Source of the DNA: Undaria pinnatifida
Lineage: Eukaryota; Sar; Phaeophyceae; Laminariales; Alariaceae
Direction of reading: 5' to 3'
NCBI GenBank assembly: GCA_012845835.1
Contig: JABAKD010000036.1
Span: 2,845,702 to 2,909,701, forward strand
Length of the DNA stretch: 64,000 bases
Below, one piece after another: positions 12,151 through 23,807 of the stretch. The notes below the pieces were generated by a model. It saw nothing but the letters and a program-made list of their open reading frames with translations, ran no database searches and had not been told where the DNA came from. Position 1 is the first letter of the stretch; every line of letters begins with the position of its first letter. The position numbers and the translations under genes were made by a program.

Positions 12151-13850
12151 TGTGAATTGTGCCACTCAATTTCTTTCACCCTACAAGACGCAATTTCTGC
12201 ATTCGCGGTTGATTATCTACAAGTATCCACGCTCAAGACCTCTCGAGCTTTTGACTTTGACGAGGACCAACGCCCGAATGGGTACGAAGGGTGGACCGTA
12301 ACTGGACCAAGTCCGGCGGAAGGCCATCTCCCATGGCCGGGGGTTTTGTTAGTCGGTGAGCTTACGCAAGTCCCACACTACCCGGAATGATGACATTACG
12401 GGTGGCTATCTCCACCGAAACTGACCCTCAGGAGAGAAGCCGGGTCGAAATACACACGCATCCGTATACAACGGCAGCTTACGCTGCCGGGGTTGTAACG
12501 AACACCACTGATGGGGATAGCTTACGCTACACCTACGATGGGACCCGAAGGGTGCGCCAGCTAGCGTTGGGCTGCGAAAGCAACTGAGGTAAATCGACAC
12601 ACGACGCGTATGAAAATACGTGGACGTGTGGTGAGCTAAAGCTTTATTTTTCCCCATCCGCCGGAGGATAAAAAAACAAAAAAAAACCTGTGAAGGTTTT
12701 CTCTTAACCAACCACGCGGGTGATAACTCATTCGTCCATATTGCCTTATTCTACACTTATGGCCGCGCTCAAGACCCCTCGAGTCGATTGTTTGACTGTG
12801 AAGATTATCTCTCACCAGCAGTCGCATGGGGAATCACTCCCTCATTATGCCAAATACTCCGTACTATTTATCGTGCACGTACACGTCGACCTGAAATTGC
12901 GATTTGCACCATACCGCGAAAGCGATAGGTACCAGCAAGGATTCGTCGGGGGCTCAGGACGAGCGATGTCTTACAAGTGTAATGTTTCAGCGACGCCTTG
13001 CCTGGACGTATGTATGAACTCCATTGCAAAAATAGGTATTGTATGACATTACGACTCACCCAACAGCACTAAAGTGTAGCGGATTTCGTGGCCAACCTTC
13101 AAAATTAAAAAATTTGTCTGCGCCCAACGTGACGTGAAGCCATAGACTATTCAGTTGACATTTCACCCATGAAGACGCGCTCTCTGCCCTTGCGGTTGAC
13201 TATCTACTTGTAACCACCCTCAAGACCACTCGAGCGTTTGGCGGTGAAGGTTTTCCCTAACCCAACAAGTCAGGTGAGAAGCCATTCATTCACCCTGCCA
13301 TATTACACTATATTCTTGTGTTCGCGCTTAAGACCCCTCGAGTCGATCCTTTGGCTGTGAAGGTCATCTGTCACCCAGCAGCCCGAATGTGGAATCACAC
13401 GTTTAATATGCCACATAACATTTACCGTGCGAAACACGTACGGTCGTTTGGCTGTGAAGATTATCTGTCACACAGAAGCCCGCATGGGGAATCACGCGTT
13501 TAATATACCACACAATATATATCGTGCACGTACACGTCGATCTGAAATTTTAATCTGCACCCCACCGCGAAAGCGCGATAGGTACCAGCGAGTATTTTTC
13601 AGTTGCTCGGGATGAGCGATATCTTACACGTGCAATGTTTTGCGACGCCTTGCCTCGATGTATGAACTCCATTGCAATAATAGGCATAGTATGACATCAC
13701 GACGCACCCGACAGCATTATGATACCACGACTTACCCAACAGCAGTAGCGTGGAGCGGATTCTGTGGTCAACAAACAGAATATATGAATTAGTCTGCGCC
13801 CAACGTAACGTGAAGCCATAATCAGTTGACACACCAACCGCCTGCTGTAG
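12150..13850 (+). repeat. Nested tandem duplication
   Basis: Two related units are repeated in order. A word family around CTCAAGACC(C/A)CTCGAG occurs at about 12233, 12770, 13220 and 13328. The block from about 12680 to 13165 (landmarks GCGAAAGCGATAGGTACCAG, ATGAACTCCATTGCA, GTCTGCGCCCAACGT) recurs at about 13245-13835. A shorter segment inside the second block is itself duplicated (13366-13420 and 13440-13505, sharing GAAGNNNATCTGTCAC and CACACGTTTAATAT-like words). The shorter segment at 12175-12265 recurs at 13158-13250. This indicates at least two rounds of local duplication. No conserved reading frame is seen. Confidence 0.7.
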
Positions 13851-14603
13851 CTTTTATGCTTCCTTACTGCTACATGTGATCGAATTGCGATAATTTCTCG
13901 GACGTTTCAAACAAACGCAACGCAACGCGTTTGTTTGGGGGTCCTTGGTTTGAAACACACAATGTACGTTTCAACCATCAGCAATCCAACGAGTTTTGTG
14001 CGGGGTGTTGTGGTCAAAAACACTGTTGACGATATAAACAGGGACATTTTTATCACCAAAGAAAGGTTTATCGTTTTCATCTGATTAACTGCCCCGACGA
14101 GATACGATACGCCATATATATTTACTCGAAATGTCGTTTCTTTCCCACGCCCAATGCGCCAAGAGTACGACCAGACACGATCCCTTTCACGACTACGAGC
14201 ATCGTCGTAACTCTGCCTCGATCGGGGAGAGAGTCCGATGATATCCTGTTGCCGCAATCTGTGATGCGCATGTGCTTGATCATGATGAGGATCTTGCTGC
14301 TATTTCCCCGCTTTTGTTTTTGTTTGTTTTTGCACAAGCATCACAACTCGGTCAAACCGTTTCCAAACGCACACATACGCTTTCGCCCCACCAGTATCGG
14401 GTATTATTGAGGAGACAAATAACAACCCGTATCTGCACGTAATGTAATACCGGTCAAGGCGAGGCCCATTGTCGACGTTTCCGCGCTCGCTTCCTGCCTG
14501 TGCCTCGTATGAAGCGCTTCGCCTACGAGGTTACTTCTAGCTCTCGCTAATTCCTCGATTTGCTTTCTAGATATGAACTCGAGGATCACTAAATCATGAG
14601 TGT
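13851..14603. other. Anonymous DNA
   Basis: There are short open frames on the minus strand only and no repeat copies recognised. The region ends where the large inverted repeat begins. Confidence 0.35.
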
Positions 14604-15189
14604 GTCCCCGGCCCCGAATGTGGTAGTTCGGGCATATCGACATAATTTGTACTCGCGCAAGTACTCGAATGTGGTAGTTCGGGCACATCGACACAGTTTG
14701 TACTCGCGCAAGCAATATTGATACGATTAAGAGCGCACACACACTGATGCGCTCTATCTACTATACTCACGATTTTTGTCTGACTCATTTATAGCAAGGG
14801 GGAGGGCTAACCAAAAAACAGAGAACAAAATTTCGACATGAAAAACAAGGTTAAGCTTCGTTTCTGTCGTTAAGCTTCGCCACGCGCAGGCCGTAGTGTT
14901 GTAGTAGACGGCACCCACGGAAGGCCCATCGGCCTGCAGTTTTCCCGGTATCGCATCGGCCGATGGTTGTTTCCCCGTTGAAGAGTCTTTGAGGAAATAG
15001 CAGCGGTGTCGAAGGCGTGATTTGTTGTTGCTGTGGTGCTTGTCTCCGTTGCTGTTTTTGTCGTTTACCGCGGTCATCTGGAAAAGCGGTCGTGTTTGTA
15101 CCCAACTGACACATATTTTTGTGTTCTTCCTACTCGACGTGCTCCTCGTCGCTGCTTGCTGCTTGATCATCTCTAGTGAGTAAGATAGA

Positions 15190-15275
15190 GCCGGTCGCTC
15201 CGGTGGTCTAGTGGTTACCCTCGAAAGCTACTAGCGTTGGTCCTTGAGTTCGATTCCCACCGTTGTGAGATTTAA
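15190..15275 (+). other. tRNA-like promoter module inside the dispersed repeat
   Basis: A pol III A-box-like word TGGTCTAGTGG is at 15204-15214 and a B-box-like word GAGTTCGATTCCC at 15246-15258, with tRNA-like spacing. The acceptor and T stems do not pair properly, so this is a tRNA-derived sequence rather than a working tRNA. The same module is in the inverted copy at about 25840-25930, embedded in matching flanks. Confidence 0.6.
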
Positions 15276-16504
15276 CTGTTGTTGTAGTTGCAAAAATGCA
15301 AAAAATGATAACAGCTTGCTGAGAACGACTATTATTAGCAGCGTGGGTACAAGCACAATTCGACGCAAATCGGCGTAGAAAGAAAATTCTGAAATATCCT
15401 CGCCATTAGAGTTGAGGCATGTACCGTAGTCGGGAGGTGGCAGGAAGGCATGCTATATGATGTGACCCCTGATCTGAGTAGTGCGACGATAATCTATGGG
15501 ATGGAAACAAAACCGATACAACACGAGAGCACCTTTTCAGACAAGCTACACCAACAAGGAGTTACAGACGTACAAGTGGGGGTATTCTGATTCAAGATTC
15601 TCAAATCATCACGCGCTGACAAGCCGAAGCAAGCGCTCATTGCTCTTATCTGTTGTGGGCCTTAGACTAGAGCCTATGGCTGTTTTCTTGTGCCGGGGCA
15701 TGGCGACTTGACCGCCCTTATGTCCCGAATTTCTTAATCTTTGACGCTCTGGGTACCGGCGGAAAAGATTCATCCTGAGGTCGAGCGGTTTGTACGAATT
15801 GCGGTCGCATGGCTGATTTTGCCCTACGCGTGTAGTGTGCAAAAAGAAACGCGACAATTGATAGTAGCGAGCTTAGGTTTTTACCCAAAAAGCAAATGAA
15901 CTTGGGGTTTTCAGCAACTTGTTTCTGTGTCACATAGACTGATCGAAAAAGAAGTGATTATGCGGTCAAGCATTATTCCATGGTTATTCGACCACTATGC
16001 GAGTCAAATACGCTCTGTTTGGCCTCATCTCAGGCCTTTTCCCGCATTTGTTATGCTCAAGTTGTGCCAGTCTTAGTACAGTTCCATTTAGTATGTCGTT
16101 TTGCTTTGGACACCCCATTTTTGTTTGAAATTGAGCTTATTACAGTGGGGGGGCTGAATCCTGGATACAAATTGCTCCAACTCGTCCATTTATATTGCCT
16201 TTGGTGCTGTTGTTACTGTTCAAGTGTTTTTATACCCCCATTTTTGGCGTGCTTCCTCGACACTTCAACAACCTGATATAGGCGCAACATCGTTTCTTGA
16301 GCGACCTATCATGCAAACAACTCGTCGAATTGCGCTCGCATTGCAAATGTTTGCGGAAGTATGCGAGAAACCGGAGTCGATCGAAATAATTGTGAGCTTA
16401 TTGAGTCCAGGCCTACCAGCCAATCACGAATAGGTATGGCCGGGCACTGGCTGAGTCATTCACAATCAATTTCTCTGTCGCCCCGGGGGCGTTTCTTATT
16501 ATTA

Positions 16505-16772
16505 TCATCGAGCCTGGTGTAGGTCAGTTTCGTGAGTTCGAGCCTCGCCGAGTGCATACTCGCTCAAATTCGTTTGGACTTTTTCTTGTGCACAAATTGA
16601 CTTGCGGAAAGCGCGAGACCGTGAGTCAGAAGACACTCGACGAAAAACCGACGAGCAGTGAGATTGCTTAACCCTATGCGCGATAAAAATTGAACGACAG
16701 AACCGAGGGGGAGAAGGGCCGACACCCGTGACCACGGCTTGTCCACAAGCTGTTATTTAGAAAATGTGAGGA
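16505..16772 (+). mobile_element. SINE copy (tRNA-derived family)
   Basis: It aligns with 23808-24105. Shared landmarks are GTGAGTTCGAGCC (B-box-like), TTCTTGTGCACAAATTGACT, TTGCGGAAA, CGACGAGCAGTG-like words, GAACCGAGGGGG-like words and CACGGCTTGTCC. It ends in an A/T-rich tail. The A-box half of the tRNA-like head is poorly preserved. It lies inside the transposon at 16435-18374. Confidence 0.7.
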
Positions 16773-17002
16773 AAAAAAGTTAAAAATTAATACTGTGGTA
16801 AAAACCAATCAGTATACCGGACTGCAGCAGTATATTGGCCGAACGAAGCGAGTAACGACGAGCGAGGCTAGTAACGCCGATTGTAGCTGGACCAACAGCC
16901 CCCCCCCGGCTCGTGACGGGGCCGCGCTGGAGGCGGCGCCGGAGGCCACAAAAATACGCCGTTTTGATTAATTTCCTCAACAATCGGGCTCTAACCTCTA
17001 CT

Positions 17003-17430
17003 GCACTGTACGGTACTGCTGTACTGTACTGTACTGCAATGACTGTACTGTACTGTACTACTGTACTGTACTCTACTGTACTACTGTACTGTACTCTACT
17101 GTACTCTACTGTACTGTACTGTACTGTTGTACTGTACTGTACTGTACTGTACTGTACTGTACTGTACTGTACTGTACTGTACTGTACTGTACTGTACTGT
17201 ACTGTACTGTACTGTACTGTACTGTACTGTACCGTAATGACTGTAGTACTGTACTTCACTATACTGTACTGTACTGTACTGTACTGTATTGTAATGACTG
17301 TACTGTACTGTACTGTACTGCACTGGACTGGACTGGACTGGACTGGACTGGACTGGACTGGACTGGACTGGACTGGACTGGACTGGACTGGACTGGACTG
17401 GACTGGACTGGACTGGACTGGACTGGACTG
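17003..17430. repeat. Compound pentanucleotide microsatellite (GTACT)n then (GGACT)n
   Basis: From about 17003 to 17320 the DNA is mostly GTACT units with a few interruptions (including repeated AATGA words). From 17324 to 17430 it switches to a clean run of GGACT units. The two units differ by one base, so the second array probably arose by expansion of a mutated unit. Tyrosine/cysteine- or serine/valine-type open frames across it are consequences of the 5-bp period and are not genes. Confidence 0.95.
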
Positions 17431-19178
17431 TTCCGTACTGTACTAGCTGGCTGGCTGGGCGTTGGTGCGGTCATCTACACAGAAAAAAATCCAAATCAAT
17501 TCTAGAAAAATACATGCAACGTGTGGCGATTGTGTAATGTTCTTTATTGGTGTTCGTGCAAGCGCATTAAAAATCGTTCTGATGTACCATAATTAATAAA
17601 TCAAGAATTATGCACTGCTACTCACCCTTGGGGCGCAGGGTAGTAGGCTCTCACCAGCAAACAAAACACAGCAAAGCACAGACCAACAAAAATAATAGGA
17701 AAAACACGAAACGAAAAGCTAAACAAAGGACGGAGGAACCCTACTACTCGTACATGTAACCGGTATCATGTATCAGGTACTTAATGCATAGTTCAGGTAG
17801 ATAGAAATATCCAAACATAAAAAATGCAGGAGGAAGGAACGCGTGTGAAAAATCTCCACAGCCGGGGGGTGGCGGAGATCGTTTAGCATACAAGCAGGAA
17901 ACAGGCGAAATGAAAATCTTGTGGTGTGAAAACGAGCAACAATAATAGTCGTAGATCGTGCAGCGAACGAAGTAAAAAATCTCCCAAGAAGTTACCAGTA
18001 AACGACAAAGAAAGGATTAAAAAGACAGTCAAAAACACAAAACATAGCAACAGTTAACATTGGCGAGCAGATAAGTAGGGATACAGCGCAAATATACCCC
18101 ATATCTGCGACCGCAACAACTCTACACGAGTCCGCAAAGGCAGAGAACAACACCCAGGCAGAGAAAGATGGAGGGTGGGGAGTAAATGGGGGGGGGGGGG
18201 AGTCGGAGAAGTACTGTCAGTCGTTCGCGAGCATCGGGTGGGTATCCGTACAATAATATATCGTGTGTATTGGATTTACGCCAAATGAAAACTAGTGCGG
18301 CCGGGTCAGTCAGTACATCAATATTGCTAGTAGATTACTACTGCCAGTGCTTACTGAGCCAGTGCCCAACCATACGAATAGGCCAATGGGTTTTGGGGTT
18401 GACACGCCGTGCGGAGAAGTACCGACCCGGGAGGTCGTCGTTATGGTTCCCGCGATGATGGAGGTTCGGAGTGTTTTTGAATCGGGGATGGGTGCCTATC
18501 TCCCCCGTGTGCGACGGACCTGCGCCCCATTGGTCGGTGAACCTGTATCAACTGCCTGGGATGGGGCGGCGCCGGTGTGGAACTCGAACCAACCAGCGAT
18601 TATGAGCAGACGAAATTGGGTTTTTAACACCGTGGGGGGCGGTGACGACCCGTGAGAACTCGGTTTCATTCCCCTGTTTTTCGAATATTTAGCTATATAT
18701 ATTGACCTCTGGACCGGGGATAGGACCCTACCGGAGCTGGCTCGATAATATTTACGACCCCCAGCCAATCAGAGATCGGCCGGTCAATGGGGCTCGGGAG
18801 TTCCACACTGTGCGGGAAATTTGCAATCCTGGCGATATCCGTGTTCGTCCCCGGGTAGTCAGAGTTGTACCTGTGTGGATGGATTAGGATGCTGGAATGG
18901 TACCCTATTGTCCCCAGATGACGGTTATTCTATGTATTATCCCCGGCCACTGAGCGGCCAGCAATCAGACAACAAGGCCATACCAGGAATATGCTTCAAA
19001 TCTTCGTCCTAAACTAGATCTTGAAACTATCAACCTTCAACCAGATAACAACAAGTAGCAGCATTTTAACAGCATGCTAAGAATTGAATGACGAAGGCGG
19101 CGACACTCGCTTCACGCCTAGAATGCCGTCGGCAAAGTTTCTTCACGATCAGACTATCTATGCATGGTCTGCCAGCCT

Positions 19179-19232
19179 CGAATTTCAATACTGCAATGCT
19201 ATGTACGCTGAATTTCAATACTGCAATGCACT
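19179..19232 (+). repeat. 28-bp tandem duplication
   Basis: The word GAATTTCAATACTGCAATGC occurs twice, 28 bp apart, within the left dispersed-repeat copy. The inverted copy near 24710-24730 has only one, so the duplication is local and younger than the repeat. Confidence 0.7.
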
Positions 19233-19476
19233 GACTCTATGCGCGCCCCTCAGTCACATCGTAGAGAATATGCAGCGTACATAGCCACCCCTTTGATGGC
19301 CCTGTGGATGCTTGGTTGAGTCGAAACAACAAGAAACGCACTCGAAACCTCTCTTCGTGGCCACACTAGGGGGTCAGTCTGCGTGGGCTAGGATATATAT
19401 ATCCTGTCGAAATACTATAATGAAGTTTGGAGTCGGATGCACGCGTGAAACGGCATATGTCGTAGATCGATCTCTT

Positions 19477-19569
19477 GTTCCCGCGGTGTTCCTTGTACGG
19501 TGAGTCTGCGAGTTTTTAAGACCTTGTCTCACCGAACAGCATATCAAGAAGTAACGGCAGTATACGAGG
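19477..19569. other. Unassigned spacer
   Basis: Short DNA between the end of the left dispersed-repeat copy and a SINE fragment. Nothing was recognised in it. Confidence 0.3.
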
Positions 19570-19745
19570 GGTCACAACCTTTCAATCACAAGAGCGCGAG
19601 ACAGCAACACTCGATGAAAAATCGACGAGCAGTGGGATTGCTGAACACTATCAGCGATGAAATATTAAGGCAAGAACGGGGGGTAGAAGGAACAACACGT
19701 ATGACGACGGCTTGTCCAGAAACTGGATAGATGTGTGTGAAAAAA
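19570..19745 (+). mobile_element. SINE copy, 5'-truncated
   Basis: It matches the body of the SINE family from the segment AGCGCGAGA onward, with ATCGACGAGCAGTGGGATTG, AACGGGGGG-like and ACGGCTTGTCC words, and ends in GTGTGTGAAAAAA. The tRNA-like head is missing, as expected for a 5'-truncated insertion. Confidence 0.7.
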
Positions 19746-20539
19746 ACAAAATCACAGGAGTGTCGCAAGGAGTCGTATGCGAGGAAACTCACGGAGTACA
19801 CAATTTCATGCCGAGTAGGTGTTACGAGCAGTAACTTGGTAGTTGTTGTCGAGGCGTGATCATCGACCCGCATGCGAACTCCTTCCTCTTACTTCGATCG
19901 TTCTGCTGTCCTACTGTCCTACACAAAAAGACGAATGAGACAGAGTGAGAGACGGCAGAGGCTTACGGGCACCTTACTGCAGGGGACTATAACTGTGCAG
20001 CTGCCAGGTAGCAATCGTTTGCATGAACTCGGCAGAGCTTGAGTGTGTCTACGAGGATATGAGGGTGATGTTGGAGCAGGGGCATCACAGGAGATGTACT
20101 TGATGGGTCGATCTGGAGACTAAATAATACCATGTTCCAAGTGTAAACTGTAGACTTGCGAGGCAGAGGCTGCCACTCCATCCTGGGTGATGCATACACT
20201 GCTCCACTCTTGAAAATTTTATACATTAGTTTACATTCTACTTGTTATGCGCAAACTATGTATTTATTGTGTGGTGCGGGTTTTTACCCTCCACCGAATA
20301 TTGAATCGAGCACTTAAGTCGAAGTAACAAAGTAACGAAGTAACGAAGTAGTAACGAAGGGTCAGTGCTGCTCTGCCCTCCCCGGAACATGCGGGCACCA
20401 ATGCGGAGTCTTTGTACCCGATATGTATATAGTCTATATAATATATATTTATTCACACTTTTATCTTCCAGATTCTAAATAAGCCATGGTCACAGGTAGG
20501 TGTCGTTTCCTCTTCCCCCAGGTTTTTATTTGACTTATT
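19746..20539. other. Anonymous DNA with a small GTAAC array
   Basis: A short array of GAAGTAAC-type units lies at about 20319-20358. No gene was recognised. Confidence 0.4.
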
Positions 20540-20660
20540 AATATTTCATCGCTGATTGTGTTCAGCAGTCCCACTGCTCGTCGAGTTGTCATCGAGTGTT
20601 ACAAACTCTCGCCGTAGAGCTTTCCGCAAGGAAATCTGTGCGCTAGAAATAGCTCCCACG
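20540..20660 (-). mobile_element. SINE fragment, reverse orientation
   Basis: Its reverse complement matches the SINE body: GCACAGATTTCCTTGCGGAA-like, ACTCGACGAGCAGTGGGA and CTGAACACAATCAGCG, closest to the copy at 19570-19745. Confidence 0.65.
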
Positions 20661-20844
20661 AAATTATACGAGTAGGCCCTCGGAGGGACTCGGAATGTAC
20701 CATGGTATGAATATTTTTTCGTCGTGTTTATTAATATATGCACGTTAGGTGGTGCAACCTGAGCTTTAGACGCCTTGGCCTTTTTGTTACACCTGCCGTA
20801 TACTATATACTCGTAAAACAAAGCTTGACAATTTATTACAAAAG

Positions 20845-22440
20845 CTAAAATGCACTCCAGCTGTGAGATCGAAGATTTAGTCGAAGCTTATATTTGCAAG
20901 CTGTGTGTGATACTCCGATCGCGCGTATTACGGGTTGTGTGTCCTCATTAAGGATATAGGTCGGCGACTCCCCTTACAACTACAGTGTAACTATCAGGGT
21001 CAACAGGGTGATTTTAGTCAGTCTGTGCGCGGAAACTATAAACCCCGTTTCTAAGGGGGACAATATATGACAGCTATAGAGGGAAATGCATCCGTTTATC
21101 ATGTGTATCCCGTAAGTCATGCAACCGGTGAGCGGAGGGCGGAGTGTTAGAGGGGCTGTGGGTTGGGGACGAGGGGGGGGGGGGGGGAGGGGTTTAACTG
21201 CTTTATGTCGCACGTATGAAGGGGTTTGCTATGCGCGTAATGCTAGGTTAAAAAGATAGCGCAAGTGGTCGGAAATGAGAAGGCGTTGGGGGGGGGGGTG
21301 AATTGGAGCAGCGGTGCGGATGGCTCTAGAAAGATCATGAGGTAATTTCGATGTTAAGTGGGGCGTTTAAACAAGAGGGAGCGGAGAAAAGGCGGGGGGG
21401 GGAGAGGAAAGAGGGCAGTTTGGAGGGGGGGCGGTAACAGGTTTTGGTCGTCTATATGTAGGGGCTTGCACGCGCGGGGCTAGGTCTAGGCGATCGTACG
21501 GGTAGTGAATAAGGAAGGGGGCGGTGAGGGGGGGAAGGGCGTTGGGGAGGGGGGGGGGGGGGCGTTCGGGGGGCGAGGGCGTTGACGGGGCGCGGGAGGA
21601 ATTAATTCAAGTTTCCCCGTGGATGCCTACAATTTTGGACGTGATATCAATTGCCCAGACGAGTATATTACATTGGCCCATTTCGATTTGAGTTGTGGGT
21701 CGTTCGAACAAGAAGGCCAAAAAGACAAAAAGAAAAGTAAAAATATCAAAATATATAATAAGGGGGGGGGTATGAATTGGAGCTACGGCATGGATGGCTA
21801 GAAAGTATATGAGATGATATTAGTTGGCTCGTACCTGGTAGTGTTTACTACTCTGGAAGATTTTGATTTTAGGTGGGGCGTTTGAAAAAGAGGGATCGGG
21901 CGGGGGGGGCGGGCGGGACACTTCAATATGTGCGCGGAAACTATATATCCTGGAAAATCGAAAAATCTGACGGTTGTGGCAAGAATACATTCCTTTATAT
22001 CACCTGGCTGGTATAATTAATCATTGTAGAAGATTTGATGTTATAGCTTCATAATTTGTTTTGCACATGTATCGCAAGGTAGAATATTTAAACCAATAAG
22101 ACAAACCATGTAGCTACCATGATGTTACCGTGCTGGTGTGTGGCTCTGACATCGCTAATTATATGAAAGAGATACATATTGCAAAATACAACAGGCGAAG
22201 TGATGTGGTCATGCAAGACGTCGCTACCAATGAGCCCGAGGGGGAGAAGAGTGCAATTCGTGAGTGTTTCGAAAGGAGCGCGTGGTGTGTCCGCACGTCC
22301 TATAGGTTACTTCGTTGGTCGTGCAGACGGTAACGGCACGAAATGCCCTGCGTAATAGTTTGGGAGTGTGGTCTACCGCAATTTAAACATACCTGCCTGT
22401 ACTTATTTTTCACATTATTTTTAGCTCATGTACGATTTAT
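20845..22440 (+). mobile_element. Long copy of the G-tract TIR element family
   Basis: The left end carries CACTCCAGCTGTGAGATC, then conserved terminal DNA (GCAAGCTGTGTGTGATACTC, CGATCGCGCGTATTACGGG, TCCTCATTAAGGATATAGG, ATCAGGGTCAACAGGG). The interior holds repeated ~150-bp cassettes, each pairing a block GAATTGGAGC...GGATGGCT...GGGGCGTTT with a G homopolymer, at about 21300-21420, 21590-21765 and 21770-21915. The 3' part (about 21920-22440) matches 60185-60790. The right terminal inverted repeat is not seen. No transposase frame is present. Confidence 0.7.
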
Positions 22441-23039
22441 GTGATATAAGCATGTTGGTGAATAGAAGACAACCATTCGGAAATTGTTGTACCCAATATG
22501 TTATAGCTTTGCGGTGTGTTATTTCACGTGAGTCGCGTATTAACTGGAAGGGCATAATCAACGGTAAAGAACTGAGCATGCGACCTGTGGCACCACCCTT
22601 AAGACTGCATGTAATAGCGACTTGTGTGTGAAGTATATGTAACGACCAACCTATACCTACCTTTACCTCTAGCTACCTACCGGAGTGCTCCCTACTGACG
22701 TCACTGGAGTGGAATGGTTGAAAAAACAAGATTACACTGTATCCCTGTCTGTCTTTCTGTGTTGGCCACTGCGTTCCCGTCACGATCAGTATCCGGGCGC
22801 CCTTCTTAACCTGGCCGGTAACCCGCCCCGTTGTGTTCTGAGTGGACAGGAGAAGGGGGAGTTTCCATTCTTTTAACTAAGTCGATAGGAGAGAACCGGA
22901 GGCGCACAATGTGGAAAAAAGTGAGGTTCAGCTCGAATCCAAGTCTCATATATAACAAGGTCCCTCACACCTTCGTTCTTATTCCTCCCAATAGCTTTGT
23001 CGGCGTATACAAATACGTTTAACAGATATAGACTATATG
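22441..23039. other. Anonymous DNA
   Basis: No repeat or gene was recognised. It lies between the long TIR-family copy and a short terminal fragment of the same family. Confidence 0.3.
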
Positions 23040-23044
23040 ATTAT

Positions 23045-23113
23045 ATAATGTTTCACTCCAGCTGTGAGATCAAAGATTTTCTCGAAGCTCATCTTCGCAG
23101 CTCGATGTGATGC
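23045..23113 (+). repeat. Terminal fragment of the TIR family
   Basis: About 65 bp beginning CACTCCAGCTGTGAGATC matches the left end at 20849 in the same orientation. It may be a solo terminal fragment or the remains of a second copy. Confidence 0.65.
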
Positions 23114-23419
23114 TCCTATAGTATACGAAACAAACCCAAAAGGCCGGGTATCCAATTTTTGTGTTTATTTGAAGCAACCACACGTCAACGAAGTCCAGAA
23201 ATTCAACCTATGCATAGTCTACACACGCAACAACCACCCTGTCACAAATCCTCAAACCATACTTATGTTCGAACCCCGAAACCACTTACCAGGCAGTTTT
23301 TACCAGGTATTAGCAACACGTTCGCACATGAAACTAGTCAATATACCCCGCGTTTTCCCAGCCCGATCAAATATTATTTTTATGTCAGCAAGATGACATA
23401 TCAATAATAGAGTACATAC

Positions 23420-23807
23420 CTGGTACCTGGTAATCTATACATCGCCGTATTCAAGAACCTAAAATCCGCGAAGTTGTTCATTGCAAACGAACAGGTTTTC
23501 CGAAACAGGGTGATCAAAGGCATATCATTTCACTACGGCATTGGCGCATCATACCATCTCCTCCTCGCAATTGGTTTTGGGCATCGGCGACTAGGTCCAA
23601 CGCATTTTCGTCGTGTATTAGGTGGACTGGAGAGCTGCACTAAAACCAAAAACTGTGCTGCTCGAAGACTTGATCCTGGCCATGGGTATACTGCCCAATC
23701 TCCGGGCTGCGTCTTTTGTTCATAAGGTGCGTGTTAAGAAATTTTAGTTTGTCATTTTCAAGAAAGAAGTTGCGCTGAGATATCCTATCTGGTGTGATAT
23801 AGAGGAC
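23420..23807 (-). repeat. Inverted third copy of the ~0.75-kb repeat from 57.5 and 60.8 kb
   Basis: The reverse complement matches 57690-58105 and 60935-61295. Landmarks on the plus strand here are CAATTGGTTTTGGGCATC, AGGTGGACTGGAG, CTGCTCGAAGACTTGATCC-like and TTGTCATTTTCAAG-like. It lacks the outer part of the longer copies. Confidence 0.65.

Larger units (their letters stand above)
16435..18374. mobile_element. Non-autonomous TIR DNA transposon with 8-bp target duplication
   Basis: The element is bounded by imperfect inverted repeats of about 22 bp: the left end begins TATGGCCGGGCACTGGCT and the reverse complement of the right end begins TATGGTTGGGCACTGGCT. The 8-bp word CGAATAGG flanks it directly at 16427-16434 and 18375-18382. 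The inverted copy of the host repeat (near 24985) reads straight through the site, giving an empty-site comparison. The 1,940-bp interior carries a SINE copy, a pentanucleotide microsatellite and anonymous DNA, but no transposase frame. An 8-bp target duplication fits hAT, P or Merlin-type transposases; the TATGG ends do not decide between them. Confidence 0.8.
14604..19476 (+). mobile_element. Left copy of a ~2-kb dispersed repeat, split by insertions
   Basis: Three blocks here (about 14604-16434, 18375-18556 and 19105-19476) line up in order with the reverse complement of 26484-24438. Matching landmarks include GTGGTAGTTCGGGCA, the tRNA-like box at 15204-15258, CCGATTCAAGATTC-like words, CATTGCAAATGTTTGC, TTGACACGCCGTGCGG, GCCTAGAATGCCGTCGGC and GTTTCGAGTGCGTT-like words. 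The left copy is interrupted at 16435-18374 by a TIR transposon and at about 18557-19104 by unexplained DNA. A 51-bp tandem duplication is present at about 14617-14712. No intact coding sequence was found, so I cannot assign the element to a class. Confidence 0.75.

Noticed and set aside
15190-15275. A functional tRNA gene
   Set aside because: A and B boxes are present, but acceptor and T stems do not pair, and the module is part of a dispersed repeat.
16780-17474. Tyrosine/serine/valine and cysteine-rich repeat frames
   Set aside because: They are translations of the pentanucleotide array on both strands.
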